Shown here in pieces: positions 42,020-50,949 of a DNA stretch of 64,000 nt (the stretch's first letter is position 1; the number at the start of each line of letters is the position of its first letter). This DNA comes from Gp6-AA40 sp963723495 (GTDB lineage: Bacteria; Acidobacteriota; Vicinamibacteria; Vicinamibacterales; UBA2999): positions 1-64,000 of the forward strand of contig CAVRQR010000013.1 of the NCBI GenBank assembly GCA_963723495.1, written 5' to 3'. The notes under the pieces are model-generated. The model had not been told where the DNA came from. It searched no databases and worked only from the letters and a program-made list of their open reading frames with translations. The position numbers were made by a program, and so were the translations under genes.

Positions 42020-42347
42020 TTACATACCTATAACGCACGGGGCAGGCCAACGGAACAAAGATCGCCGATGCGATCTGGGTCGGTGGGAAGCGCTCTGATG
42101 CTGCTGATGTTCTGGGGTCAGCTGACGAAGCTGCTCGTTGTGGCGGTGGCTCTCGCCGTCGAGATGTTCGCGACGCTGCCGTTCCGCGCGGCGGTCAAAG
42201 TCTCCGTCGCGACTTCTGTTTCGGCTCCAGCTTGAAGACGACGTGCGCGGTCTTCTCGATAAGCTTGTAGACGACCAGGTAACAACCCAACATGGCGAGC
42301 GCGGGGAGCGTGTAAGGGGTGAGAGTTGTAGCGATCTGAGCCCACAT
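42020..42347 (-). CDS. Small single-helix membrane protein with charged tail upstream of the protease gene (one probable indel)
   Basis: An ATG at 42347, preceded by GGGGGT, opens a 50-residue frame, MWAQIATTLTPYTLPALAMLG onward, with one strong transmembrane segment and a basic end (KLEPKQKSRRRL), stopping at 42195. One base over, the sequence continues DFDRRAERQRREHLDGES and HNEQLRQLTPEHQQH, a strongly charged helical stretch that ends at 42020. I infer one gene of about 110 residues with a one-base insertion near 42199. The tail composition toward its end is odd, so the true end is uncertain. Same strand as, and 34 bases before, the protease gene. Confidence 0.45.
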
Positions 42348-42479
42348 GACCCCCGCTTATCGCAAAATGCGATCCACCAGACAGCCTTGAAAAGGGGCGA
42401 GGCTTCTTCGGTCCGATGTCGGGATTACGGCCAGAAAGGACAACAGCTGAGCCTTTTTCCCGACATCTCACTCGGTCGC

Positions 42480-43601
42480 TTATCGTGCGACGTCTTCGTG
42501 CACGCTGGATGACGGCTCTGGCGGCGGCAGCCCCTTGGCCTTCGCGTCGGCGACGGCCGCCTCGAACTTCCTCGCGCCGCTCATCGCGTACTTCACCGCG
42601 CCGTTCCCCTCGTGACATTCGTAGGGAAGCGGTTGGAAGCCGGGCGGCGAGATCAGCGGAATGGCGATCGTAAACGGACGTTCGTAGGTCTTCTGATCGT
42701 CGACGGTCACGTCGTACAGAACCACGTCGTCGGAGACGCGGGTGAAGTGCTCGACCATACGCATGGCCGCGCTATGCCGCAGACCATTTCCGTTGGCGCC
42801 GATGCTTGTTCGATCGGTGAAGTTCGTCGTTTCCACGACGAGCGTGTCGCCGGACCAGCTGCCGCGCGAGTCGCCGAGCAGTTGGCGAATCTGCGGGCCG
42901 AGCGACGGACGTCCGTCCACCGGGATGACCCGTGTGTCGTGAATCATCTCGTAACTGAAGACGAGCGAGTCCGGAGTCTGAAGGATGCGGTTACCGTTGC
43001 CGTAGACCACGGGCAGGATCGATCCGAGGATGCCGCGGGTGATACAGCGATCGTAGAGGGTGAAATCCTCTGGCGTATCGAATGGGCCGGCGCCGAAGCT
43101 GCCGCGATCGCGGGTGGCCCTGCGCTTCTCCGCCTCAGGCGTTACAGCCGGCGTACGGCCGTTCGGCGGATCGACAACGAGCGAGGTCAGGCGGAACGTG
43201 ATGTCACCGCGCCACGCGCGATCGCGTCCGGCCGTGCCTGCGCCCGCCGCCGTCAAGGCGTCTTCTCGCGTCTTGCTCTCACGCGTGACGCGATCGGCGT
43301 ATTCGGCATCGTTCAGAAACATGCGGTGCCCGAACTGGGCGGGGCGGTCGCGCGGTACGCCATGGACCGCATCGCTGGTCCACGACCCCTCGAAATCAGG
43401 ATGCCCCCACGCGGTTCGCCGCGGGGTCCAGGTCGCGGCGACACCGAAGTGCTCGCGCAGCGTGCGCACCAACTCGAGGTGGCGATCGAGCGTCCAATTC
43501 GCCACGGCGTGCGGGGCCCCCGGGGTTCGACGCCGTGGAAAAACGGGCTCCACACCGCTGTTACCGACTCCGCGCAGCTCCGCGAGCTGCGCGGCCGTCA
43601 C
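42480..43601 (-). CDS. Protein of the GDTLVVETTNF family
   Basis: Closely related to the product at 45520-46542: TPRRTAWGHPDFEGSW, LYDRCITRGILGSILP, VFSYEMIHDTRVIPVDGRP, SWSGDTLVVETTNFTDRTS, VEHFTRVSDDVVLYDVTVDD and PYECHEGN. The family core starts only at about residue 58. The preceding N-terminal part lacks a signal peptide and contains a perfect palindrome at the DNA level, so the annotated start is doubtful and the original leader may have been lost. Unlike its paralogues it has no DUF6152 partner. Function unknown. Confidence 0.7.
   Translation of the reverse strand: MTAAQLAELRGVGNSGVEPVFPRRRTPGAPHAVANWTLDRHLELVRTLREHFGVAATWTPRRTAWGHPDFEGSWTSDAVHGVPRDRPAQFGHRMFLNDAEYADRVTRESKTREDALTAAGAGTAGRDRAWRGDITFRLTSLVVDPPNGRTPAVTPEAEKRRATRDRGSFGAGPFDTPEDFTLYDRCITRGILGSILPVVYGNGNRILQTPDSLVFSYEMIHDTRVIPVDGRPSLGPQIRQLLGDSRGSWSGDTLVVETTNFTDRTSIGANGNGLRHSAAMRMVEHFTRVSDDVVLYDVTVDDQKTYERPFTIAIPLISPPGFQPLPYECHEGNGAVKYAMSGARKFEAAVADAKAKGLPPPEPSSSVHEDVAR
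43570..43594. repeat. 11-bp perfect inverted repeat with 3-base loop
   Basis: CCGCGCAGCTC, CGC, GAGCTGCGCGG. It lies within the doubtful N-terminal part of the neighbouring reading frame and would form a very stable hairpin. It may be a terminator or mark a recombination point near the transposase gene. Confidence 0.6.
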
Positions 43602-44061
43602 GCTACGAGCCCGTTTTACCGTCTTCGTGTGTCACGGCGCTCACAGTCGCGCTCTCAGAAGCACCCTGCGGCGAGCAGTCCCCGGCGAGCCACTCTGATC
43701 ACCGCGTTGCGGCGGGACATATGCTGCGGCAGCGAACCTGCGAGCGGCGCGTCGCACGCGACAGACGGGAAAACACTTCGCAGGGAAGACTGCCGGCCAG
43801 GTCACGATCCACCCAGGCAAGCGCGCGGCGGGGACCTGGCCTGGCCGGGTCGCGTCCCCTCATCCCGAAGAAGGGTTTTCCCGCGCCGTCGAGCGGTTCG
43901 CCGAGCAGCGTGTGTCCCGCCGCTCACTGATGGAAGTCCGACGAACGAATGCAGCGGGATTGCCTAACTCCAATCTGATGTCATAACGACGTCGGCCTCG
44001 CGACGGCCTGAGTAGACTGTGGGTGTCCAAGCTCACAGCGCTCGGGTCGAAGGAGGCCGAG
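43602..44061. other. 460-base non-coding region upstream of the IS110 transposase
   Basis: No convincing gene on either strand. It probably contains the left end of the insertion element; in the IS110 group proper, the guide (bridge) RNA is encoded between the left end and the transposase start. I could not define the element boundary from sequence alone. Confidence 0.4.
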
Positions 44062-45200
44062 ATGAAAATTATAGGATGTGATTTGCACGCCGCCCAGCAG
44101 ACCATCGCGATGTTGGATCGCGAGACAGGGGAGGTCGTCGAGAGGGTCTTGCCACACGAGGCCGGGGTAGTGCGGGAGTTCTATGGGGCGTTGCCGGCGC
44201 CGGTCGTGGTCGGGCTCGAAGCCACTGGGTCGATGGGGTGGTTTCTCCAGCTACTCGACGAGCTGAAGATCGCGTACCGCGTGGGCCATCCAGCGACGAT
44301 CCGCAAAGCCGAGACGCGCAAGCAGAAACACGATCGACGAGATGCGGCATTACTGCTGCAGCTGCTGACCGAGAATCGGTTTCCGGCGATCTGGATCCCC
44401 TCGACCGAGTTGCGGGATCTGCGGGCGCTCTTACTGCATCGGCACCAATGGGTGCGCCTGCGGACGCGCGTGCAGCAGGCGTTACACGCGATCGTCCTGG
44501 GTTACGGTGTGCAGCGCGGGCACGCGCTGTGGAATCGAGACGGCCAGGCGATGCTGGCGGCGTTGCCCCTGTCCCCGCATGCCGCACATCGCCGCGATGA
44601 GCTGCAGGCGCTGTATCAGCACTTGGATGCGCAGGTCGATCGGCTCGACGAACGCGTGCAGCACACCGCGGCGCAGCGGCCTCGCGCAACCGCACTCATG
44701 ACGCATCCCGGTGTGGGGGCTGTCACGGCGTTAGCGACGGAGGTGTTCCTCGGGGATCCGTCCCGATTCGCCGATAGCAAAGCGGTGGCGAGTTACGTCG
44801 GGATGATCCCCAGCGAATACTCGAGTGGCCGTCGGCAGCGCCTCGGTGGGCTCAGTAAGCAAGGCAACCCGCTGCTCCGATTCCTCTGGGGGGAGGCCGC
44901 CATGCACGCGGTGCGTCGCGATCCGGAGCTGCAACGATTTTACCGACGCAAGCTGCAGCAGAAGGGACTGGGCAAGGCCCGCGTGGCCGCCGCCCGCAAG
45001 CTCGGGATTCGCTTGTGGATTATGTTGCGCGATGAGATCGAATACGACGAGTTCTGCCGCCGTGACCCGCGACGGCAGTCATGACGGTGGCGCCCGTGCG
45101 GGGATGCCTGTGTGGGTCGTGGTCCTCCGACGCGAGTGACCGGCAAACTGATTAGGCTACCCGCCTCCCTCGCGTGGAGGGAGTTCGCACGAGTCATCAT
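43990..45200 (+). mobile_element. IS110-family insertion sequence (ends not determined)
   Basis: Defined by the complete IS110-type transposase at 44062-45084. IS110 elements lack terminal inverted repeats, so the ends given here are approximate. The non-coding flanks contain structured sequence, including a 7-bp hairpin at 45165-45183. Confidence 0.55.
44062..45084 (+). CDS. IS110-family transposase (recombinase)
   Basis: A 340-residue protein with the DEDD RuvC-like catalytic core, IIGCDLH, GLEATGS and KHDRRDAALL, and the C-terminal Tnp domain with HPGVGAVTALA, YVGMIPSEYSSG and SKQGNPLLR, which holds the catalytic Ser. An AAGGAGG site five bases before the ATG decides the start over the longer frame from 44023. 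Intact, so possibly active. IS110 recombinases are guided by an RNA from the element's non-coding end to recombine target and donor DNA. Confidence 0.92.
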   Translation: MKIIGCDLHAAQQTIAMLDRETGEVVERVLPHEAGVVREFYGALPAPVVVGLEATGSMGWFLQLLDELKIAYRVGHPATIRKAETRKQKHDRRDAALLLQLLTENRFPAIWIPSTELRDLRALLLHRHQWVRLRTRVQQALHAIVLGYGVQRGHALWNRDGQAMLAALPLSPHAAHRRDELQALYQHLDAQVDRLDERVQHTAAQRPRATALMTHPGVGAVTALATEVFLGDPSRFADSKAVASYVGMIPSEYSSGRRQRLGGLSKQGNPLLRFLWGEAAMHAVRRDPELQRFYRRKLQQKGLGKARVAAARKLGIRLWIMLRDEIEYDEFCRRDPRRQS

Positions 45201-45519
45201 GGTCCGACGTGACCGAAGAGATGTTTGGTGGGGTACCACCGTCGTGATGCAGTGACACGGACTGAGCGTCGAGCGTGGACATCGATGAAATGCGGCGACC
45301 GTGCCACGGCCGCCTCCGCCAGCTCTTTGGCTATTGAGAGCCGGCTCCGGCGGCCTGAGTGGTCGACGTGTCTCTTGACACCGCCGACGTCGTTAGAGAT
45401 GACCCACTACCCGAATCCGGGACAGGCACCTGAACAGGTGATGGACCGCAGCGTCCGCCGGTGTACGATGCTGGCCGGACCCGCCTTCGCTGAAGAGCGG
45501 CGGGTAAAGAGGATATGAA
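45085..45519. other. 435-base non-coding region with several hairpins
   Basis: No gene seen. It contains a 7-bp hairpin (45165-45183), a CACCTG-AA-CAGGTG palindrome (45427-45440) and a 7-bp hairpin with arms ACCCGCC/GGCGGGT (45479-45485 and 45499-45505) that lies directly before the ribosome site of the next gene. The first part may be the right end of the insertion element, the last part the leader of the following operon. Confidence 0.45.
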
Positions 45520-46542
45520 ATGACCAGGCGCTTCTTCACCCTCGCGATCACGCTGACGGTAGTCTCGCCTCTCCCAGCGTCCGCGCAAGCGACGCGCGCC
45601 GTTCCGGCTGCCCAGACTGCAGCGGCTCCGAAGAACTGGACGCCGCCGCGCACGCCGTGGGGCGAACCCGACTTGCAGGGCACGTACTCGAACAGGACCA
45701 TCACGCCGTTCGAGCGCCCGGCCAACGTGGCGGGCAGGGAGTTCTTCACACCGGAAGAAGTGGCCGCGCTCGAGAAACGCGCGCAGGAGCAGAGCGGCGA
45801 TGAGGGACGTTCAAAGGGTACGCGGGGCGACGTCGAGCGCGCGTACAACGACTTCTGGTGGGATCGCGGGACCAAGGTCACGTCGCTGCGGACCTCTCTC
45901 GTCATCGATCCGGCAGATGGCCGCGTGCCGGCGTTGACCGAGCAGGCGAAGGTGCGCGCCGCCGATGAACCGAAGCGACCGGCGTTTCGCGGGACCGGGG
46001 CCAACGGCCGGGGCACCGATAGCTGGCTCGATCGCAGCACGTTCGAGCGATGCATCACCCGCGGCATGCCCGGGGCGATGAGCCCGACGGCCTACAACAA
46101 CAACTATCGGATCACACAGGGGCCCGGCTACGTTGCGATTCAGATCGAGATGCTCGGTGGCACACGCGTGATCCCAACCGACGGGCGTCGTCACGTCAGT
46201 CAGTCCATCCGGCAATGGATGGGAGACTCGGTCGCCCGATGGGAAGGCGACACGCTCGTGGTCGACACGACGAACTTCACAGACAAGGTGCTCTATCGCG
46301 GCGCCGCCGAGGATCTCCATCTCGTCGAACGTTTCACACGCGTCGGCCCGGGACAGATCGACTATCGCGTTACGATCACCGATCCGACGACTTTCACCCA
46401 GCCGTGGACGGTGGCCATTCCGTTCATCGATACCGGTGAGGACATGTTCGAGTACGCCTGCCACGAGGGGAACTATGGAATGGAAGGCATTCTCAGCGGC
46501 GCGCGAGAGGAAGAGCGCGCTGCCGCAGGAGAGCGGAGGTAG
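45520..46542 (+). CDS. Secreted protein of the WEGDTLVVDTTNF family
   Basis: A clean signal peptide (FFTLAITLTVVSPLPASAQ) and the full family pattern: TPPRTPWGEPDLQGTYSN, RTSLVIDPADGRVPALT, DRSTFERCITRGMPGAM, GYVAIQIEMLGGTRVIPTDGR, ARWEGDTLVVDTTNFTDK, ERFTRVGPGQIDYRVTITDP and ACHEGNYGM. 340 residues, intact. The following gene, one base later, encodes a DUF6152 protein; the same partners occur at 26.6-27.8 kb. I know of no characterised member; location among oxidase genes suggests a periplasmic role in oxidative degradation, but that is inference. Confidence 0.78.
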   Translation: MTRRFFTLAITLTVVSPLPASAQATRAVPAAQTAAAPKNWTPPRTPWGEPDLQGTYSNRTITPFERPANVAGREFFTPEEVAALEKRAQEQSGDEGRSKGTRGDVERAYNDFWWDRGTKVTSLRTSLVIDPADGRVPALTEQAKVRAADEPKRPAFRGTGANGRGTDSWLDRSTFERCITRGMPGAMSPTAYNNNYRITQGPGYVAIQIEMLGGTRVIPTDGRRHVSQSIRQWMGDSVARWEGDTLVVDTTNFTDKVLYRGAAEDLHLVERFTRVGPGQIDYRVTITDPTTFTQPWTVAIPFIDTGEDMFEYACHEGNYGMEGILSGAREEERAAAGERR

Positions 46543-46543
46543 C

Positions 46544-46963
46544 ATGCGCCACCATCTCACTGTCATCGCCGCAGCCCTCCTGCTCTCGGGCGTTTCCGCG
46601 TCGGCTCATCACTCGTTCGCGGCGGAGTTCGATTCGAACAAACCGATCCAGCTGCGAGGGACGGTCGTGAGGGTCGAGTGGATCAACCCGCACACATGGA
46701 TTCACATCGACGTGAAGGAAGGCGACGGGAAAACGGAGCGATGGATGATCGAAGGCGGCACACCAAACACGCTGCTGCGTCGCGGTCTGACTCGCGATAC
46801 GCTTCCCGAGGGTACAGAGATCCTGGTTGACGGTTACCGGGCGAAGAACGGATCGAACAGGGCCAACGGCCGGGACCTGACGTTTGTCGACGGACGCAAG
46901 CTCTTCATGGGATCGTCGGGAACAGGTGCGCCCAAGGACGGTCGTGACGCCTCCGAAAAGTAA
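46544..46963 (+). CDS. DUF6152 family secreted protein
   Basis: Signal peptide followed immediately by AHHSF, then IQLRGTVVRVEWINPHTWIHIDV and a compact beta-rich domain ending near GSNRANGRDLTF. The start lies one base after the stop of the partner gene, with GCGGAGG upstream, so both are in one operon. 139 residues. The end is only 14 bases from the convergent outer-membrane protein gene. Confidence 0.82.
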   Translation: MRHHLTVIAAALLLSGVSASAHHSFAAEFDSNKPIQLRGTVVRVEWINPHTWIHIDVKEGDGKTERWMIEGGTPNTLLRRGLTRDTLPEGTEILVDGYRAKNGSNRANGRDLTFVDGRKLFMGSSGTGAPKDGRDASEK

Positions 46964-46977
46964 CCGAGTGGATTGCG

Positions 46978-47604
46978 TCAGTAGACTTTGAAGATCAGGC
47001 CCGTCGAGAACTCGATCTGCCACACGATGTCGGCATCGAGACCGAAGAAGCAGATGCCAGGTGAGCAGCTGGCGACCCTCGCGTCGGCGTAGACGAACGT
47101 CGCAGACACCTGACCATTCAATCGCACGCCGACGCGCGCGGTTGGAAACAGCTTGACCCCGCCGCCGGCGCCGAGGGTGAAGCGCATCTCACTGTCACCC
47201 CCGCCCGCGTATCTCGTCAGACCAAGCGTGCCGATCGCGAATGGACGCACGCGGCCCTCCGAGTACTCCTGGAGTGCGCCGCCCTGGAAGTGATCGACGC
47301 TGACGCGCCAGCGAGCCGAAGGACCGAACGGTGTCGGCTGTACCGTCACGTGCGTGTCCTGATGGGTGAAAAGTCCTTCCACCTGGAGCCCGTTTCCGAG
47401 CGGAACGTCCACGATGGCACCAACCGCGGGCGCACCGTCCGTGTCGACCGGTTGACCGGTCACGAGCTCGAAGAAGTCACCACCGAAGCGATACCCGCCA
47501 AATGGCGTGATCTCGACGCCCTGAGCATGGGTAGGCGAGGCGTGACCGACCAGGCATACCACCAATGAAATCGCGCTGAGCACGCGGGATTGGCAGGATG
47601 GCAT
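46978..47604 (-). CDS. Outer-membrane beta-barrel protein
   Basis: The start at 47604 gives a signal peptide ending THAQ. The mature part has alternating strands typical of a small barrel: VEITPFGGYRFGGDFF, LQVEGLFTHQDTHV, VRPFAIGTLGLTRY, FTLGAGGGVKLF and a terminal IWQIEFSTGLIFKVY with the expected last aromatic residue region. Two Cys in ASCSPGICF may form a disulphide. 208 residues, intact. Role unknown. Confidence 0.7.
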   Translation of the reverse strand: MPSCQSRVLSAISLVVCLVGHASPTHAQGVEITPFGGYRFGGDFFELVTGQPVDTDGAPAVGAIVDVPLGNGLQVEGLFTHQDTHVTVQPTPFGPSARWRVSVDHFQGGALQEYSEGRVRPFAIGTLGLTRYAGGGDSEMRFTLGAGGGVKLFPTARVGVRLNGQVSATFVYADARVASCSPGICFFGLDADIVWQIEFSTGLIFKVY

Positions 47605-47803
47605 GGCGGGATGCTCGCCCTTGGCCTGCATGTGACATGCCCCGAAAGGCGAGGCCTCAGAATACATGCGTCTTGCCGGCCACGGAAGAGCCGGCATGGA
47701 CACCCTCGAATCGGTATAGCGCCCGGTCCCAAAACCTCATACACTCTGGCGCCGATCGGCGGATCCACCGTCCACGATCTACCATTCCGAGAGGAGTTCC
47801 GCG

Positions 47804-49102
47804 ATGAGAGTTGCGTTGTGCATCGCCATGTTTCTTGTGGCCATGGCTGGGAGCGTCTCAGCGCAGACGGACCAAAAACCAAAGAAGTTTCTTGGCGGGC
47901 CCCTCGTCATTGAAGACCAGGGCAGCTTTTTCGTCGGGGGAGTCCAGAAGGTCACGGAGCATGCGGTGATACCGCAGGCAGCGCCGGGGGCACAGGCGCC
48001 GCCCGCGCCCACGCCGCAGCAGATCACGATCGGCCAGATGTACGTCCAGTTCCAGATCCCGGAGAAGAAGTACGGCGGGGGATGGCCGGTCATCATGGTG
48101 CACGGCTCGACACATACCGGGGCCTGTCTGGAGGCGACGCCGGACGGTCGCGAAGGTTGGTACCCGTACTTCGTTCGACGCGGCGTCCCGAGCTACGTCG
48201 TCGATCAGGCCGGCCGCGGCCGATCGGGATTCGATCAGTCGGTACTTCATGAGAGCGAAGCGCGTCTGGCCAGCGGCGATACCAAAGGCGCAGCCGAACT
48301 GATTCCGAGCTTCGGACGCATCACGGACAACGGTGCATGGACCGCGTGGTTCGGTCACCTGATTCCCCAGGGTTCGACGGTCCTCACCGGCACATTGATT
48401 CCGCACGGCGATGCGCGCGATCCCAACCCGAAGCCTGACGCCTACCAGCACGTCGCGCCGCTTTTCCCAATCGAGGCGACCGACGCGAGTCTGGTATCGC
48501 GTGCGGGTGCACTCGGACCGACGCCTGCGGCTGGTTCGAGCAACTACTATGCGCTCGAGTACTACAAGCAGCTTGTGCCTAATGCTGAGGTAACGCTCCC
48601 CGGCTCGACCTGCGCCTCATGCGATCCAAAGGAGCTTTCGCCCGCCAATACCTGGACTCCACAGAACCTTGCGGCGCTCGTCGAGCGGCTGGGCGGGGCG
48701 ATCGTCGTGACCCACTCACAGTCGGGGATCATGGGGCATCATATGACCCGAATCCTGAAAGAGCGAGGGCACCTCGATCTGCTAAAGGGACTGATTACGC
48801 TGGAGGGGTCGTGCTCGCTCAGCAACAGCGGGCTCACAGCGGCCGACTTCGACAACATCCCGTACATGGCGCTCAAGGGCGACTACGCGGCGACCAGCAC
48901 GGTGTGTCAGGAAACGGTCGATGCGATCAACGTGCGGCGCGCCGCGAAGCAGGGAACGGCCAAAGCGGAATATCTCAAGCTGGATGACATGGGAATCCTC
49001 GGTGTGACCCACATGATGATGCTCGACAAGAAGAACCTCGAGATCGCCGACATCATGCTGGGCTGGGTGGAGAAGAACGTTCGCGGGGACAAACGTCGCT
49101 GA
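47804..49102 (+). CDS. Secreted alpha/beta-hydrolase (esterase-like)
   Basis: Signal peptide (MRVALCIAMFLVAMAGSVSAQ). Motifs: VIMVHGSTHTGACLEATPDGREGW (oxyanion region), VVTHSQSGIMGHH (nucleophile Ser in HSQSG), and a late THMMMLDKK histidine. Two Cys pairs (CASCD and others) suggest a disulphide-bonded periplasmic enzyme. 432 residues, longer than simple esterases because of an insert between strands 5 and 6. GAGAGGAG precedes the ATG. It lies just before the xoxFJG operon, so it may supply an alcohol from an ester; this is inference. Confidence 0.82.
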   Translation: MRVALCIAMFLVAMAGSVSAQTDQKPKKFLGGPLVIEDQGSFFVGGVQKVTEHAVIPQAAPGAQAPPAPTPQQITIGQMYVQFQIPEKKYGGGWPVIMVHGSTHTGACLEATPDGREGWYPYFVRRGVPSYVVDQAGRGRSGFDQSVLHESEARLASGDTKGAAELIPSFGRITDNGAWTAWFGHLIPQGSTVLTGTLIPHGDARDPNPKPDAYQHVAPLFPIEATDASLVSRAGALGPTPAAGSSNYYALEYYKQLVPNAEVTLPGSTCASCDPKELSPANTWTPQNLAALVERLGGAIVVTHSQSGIMGHHMTRILKERGHLDLLKGLITLEGSCSLSNSGLTAADFDNIPYMALKGDYAATSTVCQETVDAINVRRAAKQGTAKAEYLKLDDMGILGVTHMMMLDKKNLEIADIMLGWVEKNVRGDKRR

Positions 49103-49173
49103 CATAGATCCGGACGTCTACGCGCGCCGACAGCGCGTGAGGGACACTCGTAACGAACCACAGGAGCGCCAGT

Positions 49174-50949
49174 ATGAAGAGACTTTCGAGGCTGTTCATG
49201 GTCGTCGCATCCCTCGGGATAGGAGCCGCTTGTTCCAGTTCGACACCGTCAGAATCATCATCAGCCGGTGGTGGAAGCGCCGCGCCATCACCGGTAGCCG
49301 AAGCGGACAAGCAGTGGACGATGCAGAACAAGAACCAGTCTGCGACGCGCTACAGCTCCGTGAACGAAATCAATGCTGAGAACGTGAAGAACCTGAAGGT
49401 GGCGTGGACGTTTTCAACCGGCGTCCTGCGCGGTCACGAAGGTGAGCCGCTGGTCATCGGCAACACGATGTACGTCCACACACCGTTCCCCAACATCGTA
49501 TACGCCCTCGATCTGAGCAAAGAGGGCGCACCGGTGAAATGGAAGTACGCGCCGAAGCAGGATCCAGCCGTCATCCCGATCGCGTGTTGCGACACGGTCA
49601 ACCGGGGCGTCGCGTATGCCGACGGCAAGATCTTCCTGAATCAGCTCGATACCAACACCGTCGCCCTCGATGCCGAGACCGGCAAGGAACTGTGGAAGGT
49701 CAAGCAAGGCGACTACAAGATGGGTCAGACCATCACGTCCGCGCCGATGGTGATCAAGGACAAGGTGATCTCCGGAATCTCCGGTGGAGAGTTTGGCGTC
49801 AGGGGATTCGTCACCGCCAACGACCTGAACACCGGCAAGCAACTGTGGCGCATGTACAGCACCGGGCCGGAAGCGGAGGTTGGTTTCCCTGGCTCAGTAG
49901 AGACATGGGAAGGCGACGAGTGGAAGCGGGGCGGCGGTACGACTTGGGGCTGGTACAGCTACGACCCAGAGCTGAATCTGTTCTACTACGGCACCGGCAA
50001 CCCGGGATCGTGGAACCCTGATCAGCGGCCGGGTGACAACAAGTTCTCGATGACGATCTTCGCCCGCAATCCCGATACCGGGAAGGCGGTGTGGGCGTAT
50101 CAGAAGACGCCGCACGACCGGTGGGATTACGACGGCATCAACGAGAACGTCCTCGTCGATCTGAACATGAACGGCCAGACGAGAAAGGCGCTCGTCAATT
50201 TCGATCGCAACGGCTTCTCATATGTCCTCGACCGCACCAACGGTGAACTGCTGCTGGCACAGCCCTTCGTGCACGTCAACTGGGCGAAGGGCATTGATAT
50301 GAAGACTGGCAGGCCAATCGAGGATCCCGAGAAGCAGACCTCTGCGACCAAGAACACGAAGGACATCTGTCCCTCGGCGATGGGCGGCAAGAATCAGCAG
50401 CCGGTCTCGTATTCACCGCGAACCGGGTACTTCTACGTGCCCACCAACAACCTGTGCATGGACTACGAAGGGGTCCAGGTGAAGTACCAGGCGGGCCAGC
50501 CGTACGTCGGCGCGATCGTCGTGAGCAAGCCTGGCCCTGGCGGCAACCGCGGTGAGTTCGTCGCATGGGATCCCGTGGCCGGCAAGAAGGTGTGGGGGAT
50601 CAAGGAAGAACTGTCGGCATGGGGTGGCGCGCTCTCGACCGGTGGCGACGTGGTGTTCTATGGAACGATGGAGGGGTGGCTCAAGGCGGTCAACGCCAGG
50701 ACGGGCGACGTACTCTGGAAGTTCAAGACGCCGTCGGGCATCATCGGCAACCCGATGACGTACGTCGGTCCCGATGGAAAGCAGTACGTTGCAGTGCTGT
50801 CGGGTGTCGGCGGGTGGTCGGGCATCGGTGTCGCAGCCGACATGAGCCTCGAAGATCCAACGGCGGGTCTCGGAGCGATCGGCGCCTTCAAGGACCTGGC
50901 GAACTTCAGCAACCAGGGCGGCGTGCTGACGGTGTTCTCATTGCCATGA
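49174..50949 (+). CDS. xoxF: PQQ-dependent alcohol dehydrogenase, XoxF-like lanthanide type, lipoprotein
   Basis: Eight-bladed quinoprotein: PQQ disulphide ACCDTVNRG (adjacent Cys), ETWEGDEW, GTGNPGSWNPDQRPGDNKFS and the catalytic segment PHDRWDYDGINE. WDYD, with an Asp two residues after the catalytic Asp, is the hallmark of lanthanide-dependent XoxF enzymes; calcium enzymes have Ala there. The N-terminus has a lipobox (IGAAC) followed by a Ser/Pro linker, so the enzyme is probably tethered in the periplasm, unlike most soluble XoxF. Its stop overlaps the start of the next gene (ATGA). It oxidises a primary alcohol and passes electrons to the cytochrome encoded two genes on. Confidence 0.9.
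   Translation: MKRLSRLFMVVASLGIGAACSSSTPSESSSAGGGSAAPSPVAEADKQWTMQNKNQSATRYSSVNEINAENVKNLKVAWTFSTGVLRGHEGEPLVIGNTMYVHTPFPNIVYALDLSKEGAPVKWKYAPKQDPAVIPIACCDTVNRGVAYADGKIFLNQLDTNTVALDAETGKELWKVKQGDYKMGQTITSAPMVIKDKVISGISGGEFGVRGFVTANDLNTGKQLWRMYSTGPEAEVGFPGSVETWEGDEWKRGGGTTWGWYSYDPELNLFYYGTGNPGSWNPDQRPGDNKFSMTIFARNPDTGKAVWAYQKTPHDRWDYDGINENVLVDLNMNGQTRKALVNFDRNGFSYVLDRTNGELLLAQPFVHVNWAKGIDMKTGRPIEDPEKQTSATKNTKDICPSAMGGKNQQPVSYSPRTGYFYVPTNNLCMDYEGVQVKYQAGQPYVGAIVVSKPGPGGNRGEFVAWDPVAGKKVWGIKEELSAWGGALSTGGDVVFYGTMEGWLKAVNARTGDVLWKFKTPSGIIGNPMTYVGPDGKQYVAVLSGVGGWSGIGVAADMSLEDPTAGLGAIGAFKDLANFSNQGGVLTVFSLP

Noticed and set aside
42612..43967. 451-codon open frame on the plus strand
   Set aside because: Antisense to the GDTLV-family gene and its upstream region; Arg-rich shadow composition.
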